Source: Xanthobacter aminoxidans
GTDB lineage: Bacteria > Pseudomonadota > Alphaproteobacteria > Rhizobiales > Xanthobacteraceae
Reading direction: 5' to 3'
Length of the DNA: 64,000 bases
Assembly (NCBI RefSeq): GCF_023571765.1
Contig: NZ_JAMJXC010000015.1
Location: 62,001-126,000 of the forward strand
The notes beneath the pieces were generated by a model that ran no database searches, was not told the origin of the DNA, and was given only the letters and a program-made list of their open reading frames with translations. The position numbers were made by a program, and so were the translations under genes. Positions 53,990-64,000 of this stretch are shown here, piece after piece (positions within the stretch are counted from its first letter, which is position 1; the number at the start of each line of letters is the position of its first letter).

Positions 53990-54940
53990 CTAGCGGGACT
54001 CCACGCCGTCCCGGAGCGCGCGCAGGCGGTCATAGACGTCGGGGAAGGCGTCGAGCTTGGTCACGCCCACCATGCGGATGTAGGCGGTGGGTCCGAAGCG
54101 GATCCACTGCACCACCTTGATGGGCACGCCGGTGCGGGCATCGGCGCCGGTGGCCATCACCTCGAAGCCGGCCTGTCCGTTGATGCGCTGGGGCTCGGCG
54201 CGGTCGAGCTTGAGGTCCTTCACGCCGGGAATGGTGGAAAGGGCGCGCAGGGCGAACTGGCGGCGCTCGTCGTCGCGCGGCGCGCCGCCGGCGATGGAGA
54301 CGACGAACACCGGCTGGTCGGGGCCGTCGAGCGCATCCTTCGGTCCGTCGGTGAGCAGCAGCGTCGTGCCGCCCAGCGCCCGCACGGGGCGGAAACCGGC
54401 GAGGTTGGTGACGGCGAAGGGCAGGGAGGTTGCCTGATCGGCGACGCCGCGGAATGTGATGGTGGACAGCGCCTGGCGCACCACCTTGTCGGGATAGCTG
54501 GACGCGCCCGCCTCGGGCACCTGCACGGTGACGATGCCCGTGCCCTTGTCGCTGCCCACCAGCAGCACCCATTTACGCACCGTGACCGGTCCGGCCGTCT
54601 GGCGGCCGATGAACAGGACCGCCTTCGCGTCCTTCAGGGGGAAGTCCTCGCGGTCTTCCAGGATCACGCCCCGCGTGTTCAGGGCCTGTGCGCTGAAGCC
54701 CGGCAGGAGCTGGTCATAGGCATCGGCCGGCATGTCCACCACCAGGATGGAGGACTTCGTCGCGTCGTCCTCGAATCCGGCGAACTGGTTGCTCTCCACC
54801 ATGCCCGGCGGCGGCACGAGGCCAAGGGCCGAGCCGCGCGGATACATCACCTCGGTCGCACTGGCGGGGGCGGCCAGCGATAAGGCGAAGAGGACGGCGA
54901 AGGCGGCGGAGAGGAAGACGGACGTGAAGGCGAGGCGCAT
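53990..54940 (-). CDS. Periplasmic hypothetical protein
   Basis: 316 residues. Signal peptide MRLAFTSVFLSAAFAVLFAL...SLAAPASA (cleavage near residue 28). The mature part is mixed alpha/beta without cysteines. It has two similar stretches beginning YPRGSALGLVPPPGM and FRPVRALGGTTLLLTDGP, which point to an internal duplication (about 33-165 and 185-310). I recognise no named family, although such proteins are frequent in Rhizobiales. It lies 68 bases upstream of hupT on the same strand; read-through into the H2-sensor operon is possible. Confidence 0.75.
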   Translation of the reverse strand: MRLAFTSVFLSAAFAVLFALSLAAPASATEVMYPRGSALGLVPPPGMVESNQFAGFEDDATKSSILVVDMPADAYDQLLPGFSAQALNTRGVILEDREDFPLKDAKAVLFIGRQTAGPVTVRKWVLLVGSDKGTGIVTVQVPEAGASSYPDKVVRQALSTITFRGVADQATSLPFAVTNLAGFRPVRALGGTTLLLTDGPKDALDGPDQPVFVVSIAGGAPRDDERRQFALRALSTIPGVKDLKLDRAEPQRINGQAGFEVMATGADARTGVPIKVVQWIRFGPTAYIRMVGVTKLDAFPDVYDRLRALRDGVESR

Positions 54941-55051
54941 CGAGGGCTCCGGCGGAACCCGGCCAAAGCGGGCCTTCGCCTGCGGGCCGGTCTGCCTGTG
55001 TCCGGCGGCAATCCGGCTTTTCTGTGAATGACGTGGCGGAAAAGTGGCCGA

Positions 55052-55693
55052 TCACGCGGCGGTGACGCGTCGCAGCGTGAGATTGAATCGCCCGCCCTCC
55101 TCGACCAGCCGGGAGGTGCCGGGCAGCAGGCGGTCGATGCCATGGAAGGCGAGGCGGCTCGGCCCGGACAACAGGAATACGTCGCCCGACGAGAGGTGGA
55201 TGGAGCGCGTCGGCCCCCGCCGCGTTTCGCCGCCCACACGGAAGACGGCGGTATCGCCCAGCGACACCGACAGCACCGGCGCGGTGAAGTCGGCTTCGTC
55301 GCGGTCCTGGTGCAGGCTCATGCGGGCGTCCGGCGCGTAATAATTGATGAGGCACGCCTCGGGCGCCGCCGATCCGCCGGCGAGACGCTCCCACAGCTCC
55401 ATCAGTCGCGGCGGCATGGCCGGCCAGGGGCAGCGCGTGTCCGGGTGGAAGCTCTGGTAGCGGTAGCCGGCGGCATCCGACACCCAGCCGAGCGGCCCGC
55501 AATTGCTCATGCGCACAGAGAAGGGTTGGCCCGAACGCGGCATGGTGGGGGTGAAGAGGGGCGCTTCGTCCAGCACCGCGCGGATGTCGGCGAGGAGCAG
55601 GGCTTGCGCCTCCCGGTCCAGCGCCTCGCGGAACCAGAGGGCGCCGGGCTGGAGTTCGAGGGGAGCCGGCGTTGCCGCCGCAGATCCCGTCAT
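55052..55693 (-). CDS. alkB: AlkB-type DNA/RNA oxidative demethylase
   Basis: 213 residues, the E. coli AlkB size. Fe(II) and 2-oxoglutarate ligands are visible: MSLHQDRDEADF (HxD) and the C-terminal arginines in GGRFNLTLRRV. The nucleotide-recognition lid includes LFTPTMPRSGQPFSVRMSNCGPLGW, and LINYYAPDARMSLHQDRD is typical. It removes alkyl lesions from 1-methyladenine and 3-methylcytosine. The ATG at 55693 is preferred; a GTG at 55720 would add nine residues. No ada gene is adjacent. Confidence 0.93.
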   Translation of the reverse strand: MTGSAAATPAPLELQPGALWFREALDREAQALLLADIRAVLDEAPLFTPTMPRSGQPFSVRMSNCGPLGWVSDAAGYRYQSFHPDTRCPWPAMPPRLMELWERLAGGSAAPEACLINYYAPDARMSLHQDRDEADFTAPVLSVSLGDTAVFRVGGETRRGPTRSIHLSSGDVFLLSGPSRLAFHGIDRLLPGTSRLVEEGGRFNLTLRRVTAA

Positions 55694-55896
55694 CGCCCGG
55701 ACGCCACGATCTTTGCGCACGTGATCTTGGCAGATTGAAGAAGAGGCGGCAGCGGCATGGTGGCTTTCCCTTGTCCTGACGCCGGTTTTAACAAGGTAGT
55801 AACTATATATTTCATCTCAGGTTTCGGCCATATGCCGACAGAATCCCCGCGGACGATGCCTTCCCGGTGCTGAGGTCGGGAAGAGGAGTTGTCGTC

Positions 55897-56424
55897 ATGC
55901 GCAATCATCTCCTGTCGAATGGTCTTTTTTCTCGAGGCCGGGCGCGTCCGGTGATGCTGTCCGGTCTGGTCGCTGTCGCCTTCCTCCCGCTGGTGGTCGC
56001 CGGGGGCGTCTCCCCCGCCGCCGCCCAGACCACGGTGGCGGTGCCCGGCGGCTATGTGACCTTCACGCCGGTGCAGCGGCGCTACATCGAGACCTATGTG
56101 GTCCGCCACCCGGTTCCGCCGGCCTATATCCCCGGCGGCTTCGTCGCCGAGGTGGGCGCGGTGGTGCCGCCCGACGTGGACCTGCGCCGCTTCGGTGCCG
56201 CCCCGGAGCCCTATGGCCGCTACGGGCAGGCGGTGGCGCAGGAGGACTATGGCCAGCCGGGCGACGGCGCGGACTTCGACGACGACGAGGGCTACCAGAC
56301 GCTGGACGAGGCCGGATACGCGCCGGGCGCCGGCCTCTCCCAGTACCGCTACGTCACCCTGCCCGGCAATGAGGCGGCGGTGGTGGAGCCGCGCTCGCGG
56401 CGGATCATCCTGATCGTGGAGTAG
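55897..56424 (+). CDS. DUF1236 domain secreted protein
   Basis: 175 residues from the ATG at 55897, with AAGAGGAG upstream. A long N-terminal leader contains a hydrophobic core (MLSGLVAVAFLPLVVAGGV) and probable cleavage near AAAQ. The mature part has a Pro/Tyr-rich region and an acidic stretch (DGADFDDDEGYQ), and ends with the DUF1236 motif YRYVTLPGNEAAVVEPRSRRIILIVE-type (QYRYVTLPGNEAAVVEP). The family is common in Rhizobiales, secreted, of unknown role. The upstream 200-base gap carries an AT-rich segment (TAACAAGGTAGTAACTATAT) that may be its promoter. Confidence 0.85.
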   Translation: MRNHLLSNGLFSRGRARPVMLSGLVAVAFLPLVVAGGVSPAAAQTTVAVPGGYVTFTPVQRRYIETYVVRHPVPPAYIPGGFVAEVGAVVPPDVDLRRFGAAPEPYGRYGQAVAQEDYGQPGDGADFDDDEGYQTLDEAGYAPGAGLSQYRYVTLPGNEAAVVEPRSRRIILIVE

Positions 56425-56502
56425 GTCTCGCCCTGCGTGGCGGCGGCGCCGTGCCTCGGGCATAGTGCCGCCGGCCATCCGGCCGGTTCGAGGGAGGCGC
56501 CG

Positions 56503-56886
56503 ATGGGCCCGCACGGGAAATTCTACTGGAACGAGCTGATGACCGACGACGTGGAGAAGGCGCAGGCCTTCTATGCCGCGACGCTGGGCTGGACTTTCAG
56601 CGAGATGCCCATGGACGGCGGCCACGCCTATTACGTCGCGATCCTCGGCGGCGAGCCGGTGGCCGGGATGATGGACAAGACCGAGATCCTGCCGCCGCAG
56701 GTGCCGCCCCACTGGTTCAGCTACATCAATGTGGACGATGTGGGCGCGCGCGTGGAACTGCTGAAAGCGGCCGGCGGGCAGGTGATCCGTGAGCCTTTCG
56801 ACATTCCCGGCGTCGGCCGCATCGCCATCGTCTGCGATGCCACCGGGGCGCCGTTCGGCATGATGACCGCCGCCGATCAGGGATAG
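56503..56886 (+). CDS. VOC/glyoxalase family protein
   Basis: 127 residues, a single vicinal-oxygen-chelate fold of two beta-alpha-beta3 units: FYWNELMTDDVEKAQAFYAATLGW, then WFSYINVDDVGARVELLKAAGG and IVCDATGAPFGMM. The glyoxalase I metal ligands are not all evident, so activity is uncertain; related proteins are antibiotic-resistance or unknown hydroxylase types. GGGAGG precedes the ATG at 56503. Not in an operon with its neighbours. Confidence 0.88.
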   Translation: MGPHGKFYWNELMTDDVEKAQAFYAATLGWTFSEMPMDGGHAYYVAILGGEPVAGMMDKTEILPPQVPPHWFSYINVDDVGARVELLKAAGGQVIREPFDIPGVGRIAIVCDATGAPFGMMTAADQG

Positions 56887-56907
56887 TCCGCCGTCGCGGT
56901 CATTCGT

Positions 56908-57570
56908 TCAGGTGAGAAGGTCCGCCGCCGCCAGCCGGCGGACCGCGACCCTGTCCATGTCGGCAAGGGCGGCTGCCAGCGAGCCGTCCACGTCGATGGA
57001 GCGGCAGGCGTCCTCAATCACGTAAGTGGTAAAACCGTGCCGTGCGGCGTCCACTGCCGACCACGAGACGCAGAAATCCAGGGCGAGGCCGGCGAGATAG
57101 ACGGTATCGATCCCCCGCTCCCGGAGGTATCCGGCAAGGCCGGTGGGCGTGGTGCGGTCGGCCTCGTAGAAGGTGGAATAGCTGTCGATGGCCTTGTGGT
57201 GGCCCTTGCGGACCACCAGTTGCGCGTGGGGCACGTCCAGACCGGGCGCGAAGGCGGCGCCCGGCGTGCCTTGCAGGCAATGGTCCGGCCACAGGATCTG
57301 CGGGCCGTAAGGCAGATCGATCATGTCGTAGATCGCCCGGCCGGGATGGGTCGAGGCGAAGGAAATGTGCCCCTGCGGGTGCCAGTCCTGCGTCAGGATG
57401 ACGTTGCGGAAGCCTGCGGCGAGCCGGTTGGCGAGGGGCACGACGTCATGGCCGCCGGGCACCGCAAGGGCGCCGCCGGGCAGGAAGTCCACCTGCAGAT
57501 CGACGAGGATGAGGGCCGTGCGCGGATCGGCTCCGGGACCGGGCCCGGCGGTTGGCTTCAAGGGGGCCAT
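56908..57570 (-). CDS. pncA: Nicotinamidase
   Basis: 220 residues of the cysteine hydrolase (isochorismatase-like) fold. The catalytic triad is D24 in [10 protein letters not shown]122 in [16 protein letters not shown] and C167 in [12 protein letters not shown]. Metal ligands are in [11 protein letters not shown] (W/H set). It converts nicotinamide to nicotinate in the NAD salvage pathway. The ~18-residue Pro/Ala leader may be removed with a later start. Convergent with the VOC gene; divergent from dnaK with a 219-base gap holding the dnaK promoter. Confidence 0.95.
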   Translation of the reverse strand: MAPLKPTAGPGPGADPRTALILVDLQVDFLPGGALAVPGGHDVVPLANRLAAGFRNVILTQDWHPQGHISFASTHPGRAIYDMIDLPYGPQILWPDHCLQGTPGAAFAPGLDVPHAQLVVRKGHHKAIDSYSTFYEADRTTPTGLAGYLRERGIDTVYLAGLALDFCVSWSAVDAARHGFTTYVIEDACRSIDVDGSLAAALADMDRVAVRRLAAADLLT

Positions 57571-57622
57571 CCGTTTTCCTCGCGCGGCTGTGAAAAATGG
57601 AGCGTGGCGCCTGCTACCATGC

Positions 57623-57651
57623 CTTGCGGGGCCAAATCACCCCCCCTATAT
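57623..57651 (+). promoter_or_regulatory. Heat-shock (RpoH/sigma32-type) promoter of dnaK
   Basis: CTTG at 57623-57626 and CCTATAT at 57645-57651 with an 18-base spacer. This matches the alphaproteobacterial RpoH consensus CTTG-N17/18-CYTATNT. Predicted transcription start is near 57658, giving a 5' leader of about 130 bases. Confidence 0.78.
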
Positions 57652-57789
57652 GCGCCTCGATCGCTGTTTTCGCGGCGAACCCCAATTCTAAAGTTTCAGG
57701 GGGCCGGCGGATCGGTCGCGAGAGGGGCTCGCGGCCCTCCACCTCGGGTGCCGCAAGGGCCCGGTCGGCCTGCCGGCAAGGAGAATCAT

Positions 57790-59685
<1,896 letters not shown>

Positions 59686-59695
59686 CTTTGAAAAG

Positions 59696-59723
59696 GACCG
59701 GCGGGCCAGCCCCGCCGGTCTTT
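59696..59723 (+). terminator. Intrinsic terminator after dnaK
   Basis: Perfect 10-bp stem GACCGGCGGG / CCCGCCGGTC, loop CCAGC, followed by TTT. It begins 11 bases after the dnaK stop, so dnaJ probably depends on read-through or its own promoter. Confidence 0.85.
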
Positions 59724-59930
59724 CGCCGCCGCGGCGGCCATTTGATTCGCGCCGTTTCAGGCGTTATTCCCCGGATTGACCGGGCGCAGGCCGGACGCAG
59801 CGCCGACCCTTCTTCCAGATGCTGAGCGGGGTGCGTGAGGCTGGGGACCGGCATCCGATCGCTATTGCAGGATGGCCGCTCAAGACAGAGCCGGCGTGGC
59901 AAGTGCCAGTGTGGCAGGTGAAGGCAGACG

Positions 59931-61073
59931 ATGGCCAAGCGCGATTATTATGAAACCCTCGGCTGCGATCGCGGCGCCGACGAGACGGTGCTGAAGGCCT
60001 CCTACCGCAAGCTCGCCATGAAGTGGCATCCCGATCGCAACCAGGGCGATGCGGAAGCCGAGGTGATGTTCAAGGAGGTCAACGAGGCCTACGAGGTCTT
60101 GAAGGACCCCCAGAAGCGCGCCGCCTATGACCGCTTCGGCCATGCCGCGTTCGAGAACGGCGGCGGCGGACCCGGCTTCGGCAACGATTTCGCCTCCTCC
60201 TTCGCCGACATCTTCGATGATCTCTTCGGCGGCGCCATGGGGCGCGGGCGCGGCGGTGGCGGCGGCCAGCAGCGCGGGCGCGGCTCAGACCTGCGCTACA
60301 ATATGGAGATTACCCTCGAGGAAGCGTTCGTCGGCAAGACGGCGCAGATCAAGATCCCCACCTCCGTCGCCTGCGAGGCCTGCAACGGCACCGGCGCCAA
60401 GCCCGGCACCCAGCCGAAGGCCTGCCGCACCTGCGGCGGCGCCGGCAAGATCCGCCACGCGCAGGGCTTCTTCACCCTTGAGCGCACCTGCCCCACCTGC
60501 CAGGGTCGCGGCAGCGTCATCGAGGACCCGTGCGGCGCCTGCGCCGGCGCGGGGCGTGTGACGCGCGAGCGCACCCTCTCGGTGCAGATCCCGCCCGGCG
60601 TCGAGGACGGCACCCGCATCCGCCTCGGCGGCGAGGGCGAGGCCGGCGTGCGCGGCGGGCCGGCGGGCGACCTCTACATCTTCCTGTCCATCGAACAGCA
60701 CGCCTTCTTCCAGCGGGAGGGGGCGGACCTCTATTGCCGCGTGCCCATCTCCATGGTCACGGCGGCGCTGGGCGGCGCGGTGGAAGTGCCGACCATCGAC
60801 GGCGACAAGACCAAGGTGAAGATTCCCGAGGGCACCCAGTCGCAGAAGCGCTTCCGCCTCTCCGGCAAGGGCATGCCCATCCTGCGCTCGCGCTCCGCCG
60901 GCGACATGTATGTGCAGGTGGTGGTGGAGACGCCGCAGAAGCTGACCAAGCGTCAGAGGGAACTGCTCGCGGAATTCGACAAGGAAAGCTCCGGCGAGAC
61001 CCATCCCGAATCCGCCGGCTTCTTCGCCAAGGTGAAGGAATTCTTCCAGGGCGCGGCCGGCGAGGGGGCCTGA
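59931..61073 (+). CDS. dnaJ: Chaperone DnaJ (Hsp40)
   Basis: 380 residues. The J domain at 1-70 has the HPD motif (33-35) in [11 protein letters not shown] Gly/Phe-rich linker (80-125) precedes four CxxCxGxG zinc repeats: [34 protein letters not shown]. The C-terminal domains contain [21 protein letters not shown]. It stimulates the DnaK ATPase and delivers substrates. No heat-shock promoter was recognised in the gap after dnaK, and its 3' end lies 13 bases from a convergent gene. Confidence 0.97.
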   Translation: MAKRDYYETLGCDRGADETVLKASYRKLAMKWHPDRNQGDAEAEVMFKEVNEAYEVLKDPQKRAAYDRFGHAAFENGGGGPGFGNDFASSFADIFDDLFGGAMGRGRGGGGGQQRGRGSDLRYNMEITLEEAFVGKTAQIKIPTSVACEACNGTGAKPGTQPKACRTCGGAGKIRHAQGFFTLERTCPTCQGRGSVIEDPCGACAGAGRVTRERTLSVQIPPGVEDGTRIRLGGEGEAGVRGGPAGDLYIFLSIEQHAFFQREGADLYCRVPISMVTAALGGAVEVPTIDGDKTKVKIPEGTQSQKRFRLSGKGMPILRSRSAGDMYVQVVVETPQKLTKRQRELLAEFDKESSGETHPESAGFFAKVKEFFQGAAGEGA

Positions 61074-61086
61074 TCCCCGCCGGCGG

Positions 61087-62064
61087 TCAGCCGGCGCGCG
61101 CCGCTTCCATGCATCGGGCGATGCCGTCGGCATAGGACGTCTTCGCGACGGGGCCGATGGCCCGTTCGAGGGCGCTGCCGTCGAAGATGACAGGCGTGGT
61201 CATCAGATAGTGCATCTCCACAAGCTCGCGCATGACCGGATCGAACAGGCCGGCGAGGCGCAGCATGGTCTTGCCCGCGACCATGAGCTTCGGCGCGCTT
61301 CCCGCCAGAGCATAGGCCTGCCGCGCCACCTCCCGCACCGTGATGGTGCCCGCCCCCGCGAGATTGTAGCTGCGACCGAAAACCTCCTCTCGGCCGAGCA
61401 GGGCCCGCACCACCGGTCCCACGTCCGGCACGAAGACGAATTCGTGCGGGGTGTCGATGGGCCCCACCACCTTGGCCCGGCGTCCGGCCGCGGCGGCGGC
61501 GAAGAGGTCCGCGAGGAAACTGCGCGCCACGCCGGGGCCGTAGAAATCGGGCAGGCGCAGGATCAACCCCCGCAGCGCGCCGCGCGCATCCGCCTCCATC
61601 AGGATGTCCTCCTGCTCCTTGCGCATCTGCCCCTTGAAGGTGTGCGGCATGCGCGGATGGCTCTCGTCCACGCGCGCCGCCTGCGGCCGGCCGAACGGAT
61701 AGGCGGTGCCGATGAGCAGCACCCGCCGCACCCCTTCCGCCTCGGCCGCCTCGACCACGGCCCGCATGAGACGGGGATGGAGGTGGAAGGCGTCATAGGG
61801 CACGCCCACCATGTGCACGAGCGTATCCATCCCGCGCACGGCGGCCCTCAGGCTGGCCATGTCCTCCGGGTTCCAGACGCGCGGGGTGGCGAGGGGGTGC
61901 CCTTGGAACGCGGCCGAGAGGCCGGCGGCGGAGCGCCCAACCACCGCGAACGGCGTGCCGGCCGCGCTCAGGGCCTGGGCGATGCTGCCGCCGATGGCGC
62001 CGGTCGCCCCGACGAGGGCGATTCGGGGCGCGTCCACGGCTTGCAGGGGAGCGGGGGTGGTCAT
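61087..62064 (-). CDS. NAD-dependent epimerase/dehydratase-like SDR protein
   Basis: 325 residues. The extended-SDR nucleotide motif is GATGAIGGSIAQAL (GxxGxxG), with VVGRSAAGL and the MVGVPYDAFH and IGTAYPFGRPQ regions replacing the usual YxxxK. A candidate catalytic region lies in GQMRKEQEDILME, without a plain YxxxK tyrosine, so the reductase activity is uncertain. The ATG at 62064 has AGGACCCC upstream. It is divergent from a TetR gene with three operator-like repeats between, so it is probably induced by a signal bound by that TetR. Confidence 0.85.
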   Translation of the reverse strand: MTTPAPLQAVDAPRIALVGATGAIGGSIAQALSAAGTPFAVVGRSAAGLSAAFQGHPLATPRVWNPEDMASLRAAVRGMDTLVHMVGVPYDAFHLHPRLMRAVVEAAEAEGVRRVLLIGTAYPFGRPQAARVDESHPRMPHTFKGQMRKEQEDILMEADARGALRGLILRLPDFYGPGVARSFLADLFAAAAAGRRAKVVGPIDTPHEFVFVPDVGPVVRALLGREEVFGRSYNLAGAGTITVREVARQAYALAGSAPKLMVAGKTMLRLAGLFDPVMRELVEMHYLMTTPVIFDGSALERAIGPVAKTSYADGIARCMEAARAG

Positions 62065-62077
62065 TATGGTGGGGTCC

Positions 62078-62122
62078 TGAACAATGTTCACTAAACATCG
62101 TTCATAAACTGAACATTGTTTA
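62078..62122. promoter_or_regulatory. Three TGAACA-type operators in the SDR/TetR gap
   Basis: 13-base sites: TGAACAATGTTCA (62078-62090, perfect palindrome), TAAACATCGTTCA (62092-62104) and TGAACATTGTTTA (62110-62122). They cover the 80-base gap between the SDR start (62064) and the TetR start (62145), as expected for an autoregulated divergent promoter. Confidence 0.75.
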
Positions 62123-62144
62123 TGTCAAGCGGCAGGGAGCCGTC

Positions 62145-62789
62145 GTGTCCGAAGTGAAGTCCTCGCCTCCGCCCGCGGGCGGCTCGACGCGCGCCCGTCG
62201 GAAGGAAGATGCCCGCGCCCGCATCCTCGCCGAGGCGCGCCGGATCGTTCTCGACCAGGGGTTCGAAGCGCTCACCATGCGCCGCATCGCCGAGGCCGCC
62301 GGCTATTCGGCGGCAGCGCTCTATCTCCATTTCGAGAATCGCGAGGCCATCGCTCGCGAGCTCGGCGAGGCCGGCATGCGCGCCCTCCTCGACGCCCTGG
62401 CCGAGGCGGGCAAGACCGTGGACCCGCTCCAGCGGCTCAAGGCCCTGGGGCTCGCCTATGCGGCGTTCGGGCGCGCCGAGCCCGAGACCTACCGGCTGAT
62501 CTTCATGGAGCCGGGCTTCGCGGCGACCGCGCTGGGCGGAAAGGATGCGGCCGGGGCGGCGGCATTCGCGCTCATCGGCGGCGTGTTCCAGGATCTCGCG
62601 ACCGCCGGGCGGCTGCGGGACGGACTCGACATCGAGAGCCTCGCGCTGACCTTCTGGATCGTCCTGCACGGCATGGTCAGCCTGAAGCTCACCTGCTCCG
62701 CCTTTCTCGTCGCTTCCGAGGAGGATCTCCTCGCGACAGCCCTCGACAACCTGCTTCACGGGGCCCTGCGCCCGAACCGCGAACCTTGA
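62145..62789 (+). CDS. TetR family transcriptional regulator
   Basis: 214 residues from a GTG at 62145 (GGCAGGGAG upstream). The N-terminal HTH is ARILAEARRIVLDQGFEALTMRRIAEAAGYSAAALYLHFENREAI, followed by the larger ligand-binding half with the TetR_C_33-like LRLKALGLAYAAFG and LESLALTFWIVLHGMVSL. It probably represses the divergent SDR gene and itself through the three sites. The downstream pmtA-like gene starts 65 bases later on the same strand. Ligand unknown. Confidence 0.9.
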   Translation: MSEVKSSPPPAGGSTRARRKEDARARILAEARRIVLDQGFEALTMRRIAEAAGYSAAALYLHFENREAIARELGEAGMRALLDALAEAGKTVDPLQRLKALGLAYAAFGRAEPETYRLIFMEPGFAATALGGKDAAGAAAFALIGGVFQDLATAGRLRDGLDIESLALTFWIVLHGMVSLKLTCSAFLVASEEDLLATALDNLLHGALRPNREP

Positions 62790-62854
62790 CCCGGCCCCCT
62801 TTCCCGTCTAAGCGCCTGATATCCGACCCGCTCGGGCGCCCCGAGGTGCAGTTG

Positions 62855-63472
62855 ATGCTCCAGTCCCACGACCACCGCAGGCCGCTCCAGAAGCCCCTGC
62901 TCCAGAAGCCGAACCTCAAGGACGAGGTGCGTTTCCTGCAGTCGTGGTTCCAGAATCCGCTCAAGACCGGCGCGGTCGCGCCCTCGAGCCCGGCGCTCGC
63001 CAAGATGATGGCGAGCTACCTCGATCCCAAGATGGATGGCCCGGTCATCGAGCTTGGACCGGGCACCGGTCCGGTCACCAAGGCGCTGATCCAGCGGGGC
63101 TTTGCCCCCGAGCGCCTGTTCCTGATCGAGTACAATCCCGAATTCTGCGCCCTGCTGCGCCTGCGCTATCCCGGCGTCACCGTCATCAACGGCGATGCCT
63201 ACCAGCTCGGCAAGACGCTGAAGGATCGCCTGCCCGGCAAGGCGGTGGGCACCATTTCGTCGCTGCCGCTGTTCACCATGCCGGAGAGCGAGCGCCACCG
63301 GATGGTCAACGAGGCGTTCGACCTCTCCCATTCCGGTATGCCTTTCGTGCAGTTCACCTATGCGGTGGTCTCGCCCGTGCCGCTGCTGCCGGGCGCCATC
63401 GAGGGCGAGCGTTCGCCGCGGGTGTGGCGCAACATCCCCCCGGCCCGCGTCTGGGCCTATCGCCGGCCCTGA
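62855..63472 (+). CDS. pmtA: PmtA-type phospholipid N-methyltransferase (class I)
   Basis: 205 residues from the ATG at 62855 (GAGGTG upstream). The SAM site is VIELGPGTGPVTKALIQRGF, then LFLIEYNPEFCALLRLRYPG, INGDAYQL and the post-motif SSLPLFTMPESERHRMV, with FVQFTYAVVSPVPLLPG near the end. This matches the rhizobial PmtA/rRNA-adenine-methylase-like group that methylates phosphatidylethanolamine to phosphatidylcholine. A TTG start at 62786 overlapping the tetR stop is possible but less likely. Whether it is co-regulated with tetR is open. Confidence 0.8.
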   Translation: MLQSHDHRRPLQKPLLQKPNLKDEVRFLQSWFQNPLKTGAVAPSSPALAKMMASYLDPKMDGPVIELGPGTGPVTKALIQRGFAPERLFLIEYNPEFCALLRLRYPGVTVINGDAYQLGKTLKDRLPGKAVGTISSLPLFTMPESERHRMVNEAFDLSHSGMPFVQFTYAVVSPVPLLPGAIEGERSPRVWRNIPPARVWAYRRP

Positions 63473-63521
63473 TCCTCTCCCCGGCCGGTCCGGCGCCGGT
63501 CTTACGCCGCCGGTGCCGCCC

Positions 63522-64000
63522 GTGACGGATTTCCTCTATCTGACCCATCCTCAGGTCCAGGTGGACCCGGCCGTCCCCGTGCCGCGCTGGGGCCTGTCCA
63601 CCGTCGGGCGGGCGCGAACGCTGGCGTTTGCCGCGCGCTTCGATCTCTCCGGCATCAGCCATGTCATCTCCTCCACCGAGGAGAAGGCGAAGGAGACCGC
63701 GGCGCTCATTGCGGCGCCCCTCCGGCTTCCGGTGATCATCCGCGACGGGATGGAGGAGAACGACCGCTCCGCCACCGGCTACCTGCCCGAAGCCGAGTTC
63801 CAGCAGATGGCCGACGCCTTCTTCGCCCGCCCCACCGAGAGCGTGCGCGGCTGGGAGCGGGCGGTGGATGCGCAGGCGCGCATCGTCGCGGCGGTGGAGG
63901 CGGCACTGGCGGCCTTCGGCGGGGCGGGACAGCGTCTTCTCTTCGTCGGCCATGGCGGCGTCGGCACCTTGCTTCTGTGCCACCTGGCGGGCTACCCCAT
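63522..64000 (+). CDS. Histidine phosphatase-fold protein, 3' end missing
   Basis: Starts at a GTG (63522) and runs off the window after ~159 codons. The fold is that of phosphoglycerate-mutase-like phosphatases: the N-terminal strand reads FLYLTHPQV with the phospho-histidine H9, and GHGGVGTLLL carries the second histidine. The usual RHG reads THP, and the second arginine (SxxxRAxxTA) is K55 in SSTEEKAKETA, so the phosphate pocket is altered. Function is unknown. The gene continues beyond base 64000. Confidence 0.75.
   Translation, partial: MTDFLYLTHPQVQVDPAVPVPRWGLSTVGRARTLAFAARFDLSGISHVISSTEEKAKETAALIAAPLRLPVIIRDGMEENDRSATGYLPEAEFQQMADAFFARPTESVRGWERAVDAQARIVAAVEAALAAFGGAGQRLLFVGHGGVGTLLLCHLAGYP

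Overview
The window is gene-dense, high-G+C chromosomal DNA from an alphaproteobacterium of the Hyphomicrobiales. The best guess is a Xanthobacter/Azorhizobium-type Xanthobacteraceae member. The evidence is a RegB/RegA (ActS/ActR) pair beside an intracellular polyhydroxyalkanoate depolymerase, an H2-sensing hupT-hupU-hupV-hypF operon, a ddl-ftsQ-ftsA-ftsZ-lpxC run with a long FtsZ, MmcB, a PmtA-like lipid methyltransferase and a probable methylsuccinyl-CoA dehydrogenase. The genus is inference. I see no rRNA, tRNA, IS element, prophage or CRISPR array, and both window ends cut genes.

Layout. 1-7.9 kb: DoxX fragment, YgjP-like metallopeptidase, phaZ divergent from regB-regA, an EamA transporter divergent from an ArsR-type regulator, and yihY-mmcB. 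8-16 kb: FUSC protein, acyl-CoA dehydrogenase (mcd-like) with a GNAT gene, an NmrA-like reductase divergent from an HxlR regulator, an XRE/DUF2975 pair, a lipoprotein, a ProXp-type deacylase and two small secreted proteins. 16-28 kb: a winged-helix-like unknown, PEP carboxylase, an OtnK-like kinase, and a LysR gene divergent from an operon of a degenerate alpha/beta hydrolase plus an RND pump. 28-40 kb: an intergenic palindromic repeat pair, a molybdopterin oxidoreductase, then murB-ddl-ftsQ-ftsA-ftsZ-lpxC-bamD-recN (cell wall, division, outer membrane, DNA repair). 40-47.7 kb: arfB, an OlsB-like acyltransferase, comM, a methyltransferase, a PHA-system protein and rsmI-yraN-gshB. 47.7-54 kb: the H2-sensor operon. 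54-64 kb: alkB, DUF1236, VOC and pncA genes, dnaK-dnaJ with a visible heat-shock-type promoter, then an SDR gene divergent from a TetR gene followed by a pmtA-like gene and a truncated phosphatase-like gene.

How it fits together. Several genes concern redox and carbon storage: RegBA, PhaZ, the PHA-system protein, H2 sensing, PEP carboxylase and a probable ethylmalonyl-CoA-pathway enzyme. This suits a facultative autotroph or methylotroph that stores polyhydroxybutyrate. Most of the rest is housekeeping.

Nothing here is clearly a new system. The most distinctive observations are: an alpha/beta hydrolase whose nucleophile and histidine positions are both replaced, heading an RND efflux operon; clean inverted repeats in nearly every divergent regulator/target gap; a hydrogen-sensor operon without structural hydrogenase genes beside it; a 17-bp tandem duplication of one gene's last codons; and a minisatellite-coded secreted protein.
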